Shown here piece by piece: positions 6,664 through 11,516 of a stretch of 11,516 nucleotides of DNA. The notes under the pieces are model-generated. The model was not told where the DNA came from. It saw nothing but the letters and a program-made list of their open reading frames with translations, and did not search any database. The DNA lies in the NCBI GenBank assembly GCA_001796865.1, contig MGNQ01000009.1, forward strand, positions 67,370 to 78,885, given 5' to 3'. The stretch comes from Chloroflexi bacterium RBG_16_56_11 (GTDB lineage: Bacteria > Chloroflexota > Dehalococcoidia > Dehalococcoidales > RBG-16-60-22). Each line of letters starts with the position of its first letter. Position 1 is the stretch's first letter. The translations under genes and the position numbers were made by a program.

Positions 6664-8022
6664 ATGAGCGGAGAAAATACACAGGATTTAACTGGATTAT
6701 CGAGAATGGCTGATTCATTGCTGATACGGGGAGGGCGCATCATCGACCCCTCAAGGGAAATAGACAGGACCGGAGACCTGCTCGTCCGGGACGGGAAAAT
6801 CGCCGTACTGGTTGATGTCCCGCCGTCAGAAGATGATTACGCCGTCCTGAACGCCAGTGGTTTCATCGTCTGCCCCGGCTTCATCGACCTACATTGCCAC
6901 CTGCGGCAGCCCGGTTTCGAGGAAAAGGAGACTATCGCCACCGGAACGCGGGCGGCGGCGCGGGGAGGCTTCACCACCGTCTGCTGCATGCCCAACACCC
7001 GCCCGCCCGTTGACAGCGAGTCGATGATTAACTATGTGAAGACCATCGCCGCCAGGGAAGCCGTCATCCGCGTCTTCCCCATCGGCTGCGTGACTATCGG
7101 GAGAAAAGGCGAAGAGCTGGCCGATTTGAACGAAATGGAAATGGCCGGGGCCGTCGCTTTCAGCGACGACGGCGCGCCGGTCGGGCGACCGGAGATAATG
7201 CGACGCGCCCTGGAATACAGTCGCGACTTCCGCCGGCCCGTCATCGACCACTGCGAAGACCTTTCCCTCAGCCGGGACGGGCAGATTAACGAGGGTATAG
7301 TCGCTCTGGAGTTGGGACTTCCCGGCATTCCCGCCGCGGCCGAAGAGCTCATGGTCAAGCGTGACATCGACCTCGCCCGGGAGACCGGCGGGCACATGCA
7401 CATCGCCCACGTCAGCACCTCCGGCTCGGCAGACCTGATTCGCGCCGCCAAGGAGGAGGGTGTGCCGGTGACGGCGGAAGTCTCCCCTCACCACCTTACC
7501 CTGACCGATGAAGCGGTGTTGAAATACGGGACGCTGGCCAAGGTCAACCCGCCGCTGAGAACAAAACAGGACACGCTCGCCCTGCTGCGAGCGCTTAGTG
7601 ATGGCGTCATCGACATCGTCGCGACGGACCACGCTCCCCACACCACGGCTGATAAGGCCGGAGAGTTCGCTCGGGCTGCGTCCGGCATCAGCGGCTTGGA
7701 GACAGCCCTGGGCAGCCTGGTGGAACTGGTGTTGAAAAGCGAGTTGAGCTTGAATAATCTCATCGCCGCGCTGACTATCGGGCCGGCGCGCGTCCTCGGT
7801 TTCGAGAAGCTGGGCACGCTGGAAAGCGGCGCCCCGGCGGATATCTGTATCTTCGACCTGCATAAGGAATGGATAGTAGATGTATCAAAGTTCGCATCCA
7901 AAGGGAAGAACACGCCCCTGGCCGGTCAGAGACTTAGAGGCAAGGTCATGGCCACAATTTACCAGGGTAATCCGGTCTATATGGATGAATCTTTAAGAAT
8001 AAAAGATAAATATGAAATATAA
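6664..8022 (+). CDS. pyrC: Dihydroorotase (type I)
   Basis: The protein has 452 residues from the chosen ATG. It makes dihydroorotate from carbamoyl-aspartate. Metal and substrate residues of the amidohydrolase family are present: the HxH pair in DLHCHLRQPG (H77, H79), MPNTRPP (N111), the AFSDDG Asp (168 or 169), DHCED (H196), IAHVSTS (H248), KVNPPLR (N295) and ATDHAPH (D322). GISGLETALG and GAPADICIFD close the barrel and the small beta domain. The ATG at 6664 has GAGG about 8 bases upstream. The ATG at 6706 (MADSLLIRGGRIIDP) matches the usual family N-terminus better but has no clear ribosome-binding site, so it remains a serious alternative (438 residues). The 97-base gap after pyrB holds an AAGGAG with no fitting start codon. 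Confidence 0.94.
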   Translation: MSGENTQDLTGLSRMADSLLIRGGRIIDPSREIDRTGDLLVRDGKIAVLVDVPPSEDDYAVLNASGFIVCPGFIDLHCHLRQPGFEEKETIATGTRAAARGGFTTVCCMPNTRPPVDSESMINYVKTIAAREAVIRVFPIGCVTIGRKGEELADLNEMEMAGAVAFSDDGAPVGRPEIMRRALEYSRDFRRPVIDHCEDLSLSRDGQINEGIVALELGLPGIPAAAEELMVKRDIDLARETGGHMHIAHVSTSGSADLIRAAKEEGVPVTAEVSPHHLTLTDEAVLKYGTLAKVNPPLRTKQDTLALLRALSDGVIDIVATDHAPHTTADKAGEFARAASGISGLETALGSLVELVLKSELSLNNLIAALTIGPARVLGFEKLGTLESGAPADICIFDLHKEWIVDVSKFASKGKNTPLAGQRLRGKVMATIYQGNPVYMDESLRIKDKYEI

Positions 8023-8440
8023 AATCGCAGAGATGATACTCAATAGATATAAAGAACTAATAGAGTTCTGGAGAAGCTGTGAAGGTTTATGGGTGAGCGA
8101 TGACGACAGTTACGAAAATCTAAAAATATATTTCAAAAGAAACCCCAAATCAAATTTTATTGTACTGCATGAAAATAAAATCATCGGCACGGTAAAATGC
8201 AGCCATGACGGCCGGAGGGGATACATCCATCACCTGGGAGTAAAAGAGGAATTCAGAAAACAGGGCATCGCCCGAGAACTGGTCGAAAAATGTATCGAGT
8301 GTTTGCGGGCGCAGGGCATCAACAAATTCCGGGTGTTTGTCCTGGACAGCAACCGGGAAGCGCTGGAGTTCTGGGAGCATATGGGTTTTGAGGAACAGAT
8401 ATACGATTACCGGACGTTCCAGAAGAATGTAACGACTTAA
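8012..8440 (+). CDS. GNAT-family N-acetyltransferase
   Basis: This 142-residue single-domain protein has the acetyl-CoA-binding motif A: HHLGVKEEFRKQGIARELVEKC (73-94) contains the R/Q-x-x-G-x-A signature as RKQGIA. It is followed by FRVFVLDSNREALEFWEHMGFEE (106-128), the usual beta5/motif B region with N114 and GF at 125-126. GNAT enzymes move an acetyl group from acetyl-CoA to an amine; the acceptor here is unknown. The gene overlaps pyrC by 11 bases and has no clear Shine-Dalgarno sequence. The 5' half is AT-rich (25% GC in 8101-8160 by hand count), unlike the flanking pyr genes, suggesting acquisition. It is not a standard pyrimidine-pathway gene. Confidence 0.85.
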   Translation: MKYKIAEMILNRYKELIEFWRSCEGLWVSDDDSYENLKIYFKRNPKSNFIVLHENKIIGTVKCSHDGRRGYIHHLGVKEEFRKQGIARELVEKCIECLRAQGINKFRVFVLDSNREALEFWEHMGFEEQIYDYRTFQKNVTT

Positions 8441-8448
8441 AAACAAGT

Positions 8449-8518
8449 TGTCATTCCAGCGAAAGCTGGAATCCAGAGGGGAAAAGGGGGGTGGATTCTG
8501 GCCTGCGCCAGAATGACA
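8449..8518. repeat. 70-bp twin-hairpin repeat with TGTCATTC ends (copy 1)
   Basis: The element starts TGTCATTCCAGCG and ends GCCAGAATGACA. The outer eight bases are an exact inverted repeat. Each half folds on its own: TTCCAG-CGAAAG-CTGGAA and ATTCTGG-CCTGCG-CCAGAAT. A second copy lies at 11261-11332. It occupies most of the gap between the acetyltransferase gene and carA. Confidence 0.88.
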
Positions 8519-8549
8519 ATAGGGAAAAGGATAGAAACGAGCATAAATT

Positions 8550-9644
8550 ATGGTTAAACCGGCAATCTTGGTCCTGGCAGACGGCTCGGTCTATGAAGGG
8601 TACGCCTTCGGGGCGGAAACGGAAGCCATCGGCGAGGCGGTCTTTAACACCAGCATGGCGGGCTACCAGGAGATGCTCACCGACCCCTCCTATGCCGGCC
8701 AGATCTTGATACCCACTTATCCGCTCATCGGCAACTACGGCACCAATAACGAAGACAACGAGTCGCGGCGCATCCAGGTCAAGGGCTTCGTCGTCAGGGA
8801 GGAGTGCGACCAGCCGAATCACTATCTCAACAATAAGACCGTCCACGGCTACCTGGCCGGGGGTGGCATCCCCGGCATCCGGGGCGTGGACACGCGCGCT
8901 ATTACCCGCCGCCTGCGCTCGTCCGGGGTTATGATGGGCATGATTACTTCGTCCAAAACTCCCGCCCAGGCGATGGAGGCTATTAAAAACGCGCCCGATT
9001 ACGGCACCATCGACTTCGTCAGGGAGGTCAGCACCGACAAGCCTTATCAATGGGCGGACGACAATCCTGCCATGCCGTATCACGTCGTCGCGCTGGACTG
9101 CGGGCTGAAATACAATATTTTAAGGCTGCTGGCCCGGCACGGCTGCCGCACCACGGTCGTCCCCTGCATGACATCCACGAAGGAGATATTGAGTCTGGAG
9201 CCGGAAGGCATCCTGCTCTCGCCCGGCCCCGGCGACCCCGCCCTGCTCAACTACGTTATCAAGACGGTACAGGGACTCGTCGGCAAGAAACCCATCATGG
9301 GCATCTGCCTGGGCATCCAGATGCTCGCCCACGCCTACGGAGGCGGGACGTTCAAGCTCAAGTTCGGCCACAGGGGCGGCAACCACCCGGTGCGCGACCT
9401 CGCCAGCGGCCGCATCCACATCACCGCCCAGAACCACGGCTACGCCGTCGACCCCGACAGCATCAAGGGCAGCGGCCTGGAGATTACCCACGTCAACCTG
9501 AACGACGGCACGGTGGAGGGCCTGCGGCACAAAGAGCTGCCCATCTTCGCCATCCAGTACCACTCCGAGGCGTCCCCCGGCCCGCTGGACAACGTATATT
9601 TGTTCAGGGAGTTTATCGAGATGATGAAGGAAGAGAAGAAATGA
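8550..9644 (+). CDS. carA: Carbamoyl-phosphate synthase small (glutaminase) subunit
   Basis: The protein has 364 residues, normal for the family. The N-terminal CarA domain is clear: LVLADGSVYEGYAFG, VFNTSMAGYQEMLTDPSYAGQI and YPLIGNYG (about 57-64). The C-terminal class I glutamine amidotransferase domain has LSPGPGDP (223-230), nucleophile C253 in GICLGIQMLAHAYGG, and H338 and E340 in AIQYHSEASPGP. It releases ammonia from glutamine and channels it to the large subunit CarB for carbamoyl phosphate, used by PyrB and in arginine synthesis. The ATG at 8550 has only a weak ACGAG upstream. Its stop overlaps the start of a hicA-like gene (ATGA). The expected partner carB does not follow directly; only 5' fragments occur at 11201 and 11358. 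Confidence 0.96.
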   Translation: MVKPAILVLADGSVYEGYAFGAETEAIGEAVFNTSMAGYQEMLTDPSYAGQILIPTYPLIGNYGTNNEDNESRRIQVKGFVVREECDQPNHYLNNKTVHGYLAGGGIPGIRGVDTRAITRRLRSSGVMMGMITSSKTPAQAMEAIKNAPDYGTIDFVREVSTDKPYQWADDNPAMPYHVVALDCGLKYNILRLLARHGCRTTVVPCMTSTKEILSLEPEGILLSPGPGDPALLNYVIKTVQGLVGKKPIMGICLGIQMLAHAYGGGTFKLKFGHRGGNHPVRDLASGRIHITAQNHGYAVDPDSIKGSGLEITHVNLNDGTVEGLRHKELPIFAIQYHSEASPGPLDNVYLFREFIEMMKEEKK

Positions 9645-9874
9645 GTCCGAGAGCGCCCCGATTAACAGGCAAACAAATGGAAAGAGCCTTGATTAGGGCT
9701 GGCTGGTATCGGCATCATTCTCGCGGCTCGCACTTTTATTACAGACATCCCAAACGTAAAGGTAAGCAAATTACAGTCCCGGTTCATGCAGGAGAAATTT
9801 AACCGCAGAAAACTCTCGGATATATCCTGGAGCAGGCAGATTTAACACTAGAGGAGTTCGTGAAATTTCTTTAG
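9641..9874 (+). pseudogene. hicA: HicA-type toxin gene with in-frame stop codon
   Basis: Codons 1-53 give a HicA-like double-stranded-RNA-binding fold: RLTGKQMERALIRAGW, then RGSHFYYRHP with the conserved His of the RGSH motif, and ITVPVHAGEI. A TAA at 9800-9802 ends the frame. After it the same frame goes on with the normal HicA C-terminus (PQKTLGYILEQADLTLEEFVKFL) to a TAG at 9872-9874. A single change at the TAA would restore a full protein of 77 residues. HicA toxins are mRNA interferases checked by HicB. The truncated 53-residue product loses the last helix and is probably inactive. The gene begins inside the carA stop (ATGA overlap). A sequencing error at the stop codon is possible. Confidence 0.8.
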
Positions 9875-9885
9875 GAGGTGAAGAA

Positions 9886-10107
9886 GTGGCGAAGTATACG
9901 ATAATACTCGAACCCAACGACCCTCAGGAAGGGTATACCATCAGGGTGCCAGCCCTTCCCGGTTGTGTTACCTATGGTCGCACCAAAAAAGAAGCCCTGG
10001 CCCGTGCTAAAGAAGCCATCGAGGGCTTTATCGAGGGGCTGGAGAAGGCAGGTGAGCCTGTGCCAGAAGAAATCACTCCTGTTGAAATGGACACGGTCAC
10101 TGTTTAA
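9886..10107 (+). CDS. hicB: HicB-type antitoxin
   Basis: This 73-residue protein has the HicB partial RNase H-like fold: YTIILEPNDPQEGYTIRVPALPGCVTYGRTKKEALARAKEAIEGFIEGLEKAGEPVPEE. The P-A-L-P-G-C and T-x-x-E-A-x-x-x-A-x-x-A-I motifs are typical. It is the short form, with no C-terminal DNA-binding domain visible. It would bind and block HicA. The start is GTG at 9886, with AGGAGG (9873-9878) 7 bases upstream. That strong site overlaps the hicA TAG, giving the usual toxin-then-antitoxin order. Confidence 0.9.
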   Translation: MAKYTIILEPNDPQEGYTIRVPALPGCVTYGRTKKEALARAKEAIEGFIEGLEKAGEPVPEEITPVEMDTVTV

Positions 10108-10118
10108 TCGTGAGTATT

Positions 10119-10265
10119 TGTCATTGCGAGGAGTCCTTCCGCCGAAGGACGACGCGGCAATCTCATGGTAACAATGAAATAAGATGAAGATTGAAACAGC
10201 CCTATCAGAAGGCAAAGTAAGGGATTGCTACGCCTCCGCCTGCGGCGGATGGTCTCGCAATGACA
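10119..10265. mobile_element. 147-bp MITE-like element with 12-bp perfect terminal inverted repeats
   Basis: The ends are TGTCATTGCGAG and CTCGCAATGACA, exact inverted copies. Each end holds a small hairpin: TCCTTC-CGCC-GAAGGA on the left and CCGCC-TGC-GGCGG on the right. A further inner inverted pair, GCAATC and GATTGC, lies inward. No coding sequence of note is inside. The structure fits a non-autonomous miniature element, though no clear target duplication is seen at the flanks. Confidence 0.75.
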
Positions 10266-10287
10266 GTACTGGAGAAAAGCGTCATAT

Positions 10288-10433
10288 GCCTCTCCCTCGA
10301 TGGGAGAGGTCAGGTGAGGGTGAAAACCATATCCCCCTCACTCAATCTCTCCCACCAGGGGAGAGAAGTCTTCCATATCCCCTCTCCGTAGCGGAGAGGG
10401 GTTCACACTGAAGGGGAGCGAGGGGGTGAGGTA
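10288..10433. repeat. Block of GGAGAGG/CCTCTCC hairpin repeats
   Basis: At least three stem-loops occur in a row: CCTCTCCC-TCGA-GGGAGAGG-like (10289-10309), TCTCTCCC...GGGGAGAGA (10346-10365), and CCCCTCTCC-GTAGC-GGAGAGGGG (10379-10401). The unit GTGAGGG/CCCTCAC recurs between them. The block ends in AGGGGGTGAGGT, close to the sequence before the ferredoxin-like gene at 1526-1555 on the other strand. It is a dispersed intergenic repeat of the same family as 1557-1650. Confidence 0.75.
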
Positions 10434-10439
10434 GAAAAG

Positions 10440-11198
10440 ATGAGTGAAGATAGAAAGAAATTAATTGGAAAAGCCTTAAAGAAGGCTGGCGAATTGCTTG
10501 ATGATGAGCCATCGGAACAAGCTTTATTGACAGAATATTCATCCTGCCAACAGGATAATATCGCAGCTTCATCCAATTATTGGACAGTAACAGGTATTTT
10601 TATTGCTGTTAGTTCAGCCTTACTCGGAGGAATAATTTACGCCATAACCTCAACCAGTTCTTTCATTGATGTTCTACAATCTGATCCCACAAGCAGATTA
10701 TCATCACAAAATCATGTAACACTTGTCTTGGCTTCAATTATGGGTATAATCGTGATAATGATTTTATCTTCTTTAAGACTCCGTCTTAGAAGAGTAAGAT
10801 TCTTACAACAATTGAATTTTGAAAGAATGAGAGAAATCGAAAGTAAACTGGGCATAAGGAAGAGTTGGCGAGTGCACGGTATCGACCATTGGGAAATCGT
10901 AAATGCAGGGTTTGATGAAAGAATAACAAATGAAAATAAAAAAATGCTTCTTGATTATAAATCACCAAATTGGTGGGCACAGAAAAAAAGTAGTCATACA
11001 TACGCAAGTTCAGGTGTTAATGCATTTAACGGAATTTATACAATACTGATTTTTCTTTGGGCGCTTTTAGTCACGAACGCGCTTGCATTACTTGCGTCTT
11101 TTCCAATAACAAGAATGTCAGTTGTGATAGTTATAGCCCTGCTTTCTGGGATTATAACTTTTTTTGTTTTTTGGTTTACGCGAATAAGAAGGGAGTAA
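10440..11198 (+). CDS. Uncharacterised four-helix membrane protein
   Basis: I do not recognise this 252-residue protein with certainty. A charged N-terminal segment (1-45) is followed by four hydrophobic helices: about 46-68 (YWTVTGIFIAVSSALLGGII), 92-111 (HVTLVLASIMGIIVIMILSS), 198-218 (IYTILIFLWALLVTNALALL) and 222-245. Between helices 2 and 3 is a basic cytoplasmic segment with RLRRVRFLQQLNFERMREIESKLG and a Trp-rich stretch (SPNWWAQKK). The layout recalls small membrane proteins found among accessory and defence genes, but that is only a resemblance. Hand counts give about 28-40% GC in this gene against 60-70% in pyr genes, suggesting horizontal origin. GAGG 8 bases before the ATG lies in the end of the preceding repeat block. 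Confidence 0.75.
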   Translation: MSEDRKKLIGKALKKAGELLDDEPSEQALLTEYSSCQQDNIAASSNYWTVTGIFIAVSSALLGGIIYAITSTSSFIDVLQSDPTSRLSSQNHVTLVLASIMGIIVIMILSSLRLRLRRVRFLQQLNFERMREIESKLGIRKSWRVHGIDHWEIVNAGFDERITNENKKMLLDYKSPNWWAQKKSSHTYASSGVNAFNGIYTILIFLWALLVTNALALLASFPITRMSVVIVIALLSGIITFFVFWFTRIRRE

Positions 11199-11200
11199 TT

Positions 11201-11260
11201 TTGAAACCCTCTAAAGTCTTAATCATCGGCTCGGGGCCTATCATCATCGGCCAGGCACTC
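11201..11260 (+). pseudogene. carB: carB 5' fragment, copy 1 (cut by repeat)
   Basis: The frame from TTG 11201 reads LKPSKVLIIGSGPIIIGQA, the N-terminus of the carbamoyl-phosphate synthase large subunit (family pattern: ILI-G-GPI-IGQACEFDYSG). It has a strong ribosome-binding site, AAGAAGGGAG, 5 bases upstream and overlapping the stop of the membrane-protein gene. Right after GQA the 72-bp repeat at 11261 begins. The frame runs on through the repeat to a stop at 11372-11374, 57 codons in all, and no further CarB sequence is found. It cannot make a working CarB. Confidence 0.85.
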
Positions 11261-11332
11261 TGTCATTCCAGCGAAAGCTGGAATCCAGACGGTGGGAAAA
11301 GGGAGCGGATTCTGGCCTGCGCCAGAATGACA
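11261..11332. repeat. 72-bp twin-hairpin repeat with TGTCATTC ends (copy 2)
   Basis: This is the same element as 8449-8518, in the same orientation. The first 28 bases (from TGTCATTCCAGCG) and the last 28 or so (to GCCAGAATGACA) agree, with differences in the GGGAAAAGGG centre. It sits immediately after the GQA codons of the first carB fragment. Confidence 0.88.
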
Positions 11333-11357
11333 ACAACAAAACAAAGGAGCATAAATC

Positions 11358-11420
11358 TTGACCAAACCATCTAAAGTCTTGATCATCGGCTCCGGACCTA
11401 TCATCATCGGGCATTTAAAC
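11358..11420 (+). pseudogene. carB: carB 5' fragment, copy 2 (cut by repeat)
   Basis: From TTG 11358 the frame reads LTKPSKVLIIGSGPIIIG and then leaves the CarB pattern (HLN) and enters another TGTCATT repeat at 11421, with a stop at 11448-11450. AAAGGAG lies 9 bases before the TTG. Over the 16 codons shared with copy 1 (AAA to GGC/GGG) there are five base differences, all in third positions and all silent. The start is also used as TTG in copy 1. Confidence 0.85.
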
Positions 11421-11460
11421 TGTCATTCTGAGGGAGTGCAGCGACCGTGAGAATCTCGCG
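11421..11460. repeat. Left end of a third repeat type (TGTCATTCTGAGG)
   Basis: TGTCATTCTGAGGGAGTGCAG and the following GCGACCGTGAGAATCTCGCG resemble a common intergenic palindromic repeat of such genomes. Only the left arm is in the window, and the matching right arm would lie past 11516. It abuts the second carB fragment. Confidence 0.6.
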
Positions 11461-11462
11461 TA

Positions 11463-11516
11463 ATGTACATAAATGTTTACCGGAAGCTACAGGAAGTCGA
11501 AGAAGAGATTGCCACG
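11463..11516 (+). CDS. Possible start of an unknown gene, cut by window edge
   Basis: An open frame from ATG 11463 gives 18 residues ending in RKLQEVEEEIAT, charged and helix-like. It does not match the CarB N-terminal domain. No good ribosome-binding site is seen, because the preceding bases are repeat sequence. It may be chance coding. Confidence 0.25.
   Translation, partial: MYINVYRKLQEVEEEIAT

Noticed and set aside
6889..7863. 324-residue minus-strand open frame
   Set aside because: It is antisense to the conserved pyrC barrel and has no recognisable motifs.
9050..9802. 250-residue plus-strand open frame
   Set aside because: It runs in a different frame across carA, is Arg/Pro/His-rich as shadow frames in GC-rich genes are, and only its end coincides with hicA.
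10288..10433. CRISPR array
   Set aside because: The repeated units are palindromic hairpins with irregular spacing and no constant repeat-spacer pattern.
11201..11374. Real 57-residue protein from carB head through the repeat
   Set aside because: Only the first 19 residues are CarB-like and the remainder is translated palindromic repeat, so it is listed as a fragment, though a leader-peptide role is left open in the findings.

Overview
The window looks like a piece of an anaerobic bacterial chromosome, most plausibly Chloroflexota of the Dehalococcoidia type. This is inferred from the gene order pyrR-pyrB-pyrC-carA, a soluble fumarate-reductase-like cluster next to an acyl-CoA dehydrogenase, high GC in core genes, and many short palindromic repeats with TGTCATT ends. 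No marker gene in the window fixes the taxonomy.

Left part (1-4021, minus strand): a four-gene unit read right to left. It encodes an iron-sulfur subunit (one [2Fe-2S] and two [4Fe-4S] motifs), a fumarate reductase/succinate dehydrogenase-like flavoprotein, a second two-cluster ferredoxin-like protein, and an acyl-CoA dehydrogenase that runs off the left edge. No membrane anchor is present. A cluster of three hairpins (about 1557-1650) lies between the flavoprotein gene and the small ferredoxin gene.

Middle (4022-4560): tRNA-Trp(CCA) and tRNA-Leu(GAG) on the minus strand, with a readable promoter, transcribed divergently from the pyrimidine operon. The pyr promoter is followed by a complete PyrR attenuator leader. 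A PyrR-binding hairpin, an antiterminator and an intrinsic terminator can all be drawn, and the terminator ends directly at the pyrR start codon.

Right part (4561-11516, plus strand): pyrR, an unusual pyrB fused to a PyrI-like zinc ribbon and a further Ada-like tail, pyrC, a GNAT acetyltransferase overlapping pyrC, and carA. After carA the operon is interrupted. A HicA toxin gene overlaps the carA stop codon and carries an in-frame stop, and an intact hicB follows. Then come a 147-bp MITE-like element, a block of purine/pyrimidine hairpin repeats, and an AT-rich gene for a four-helix membrane protein. Finally the first 16-19 codons of carB occur twice, each followed at once by a TGTCATT repeat. 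The five differences in the aligned codons are all synonymous. Intact carB is not in the window.

Most noteworthy: the doubled carB head, the PyrB fusion, the flavoprotein with Asn where the FAD-linking His should be, and the accessory module lodged inside the pyr operon.
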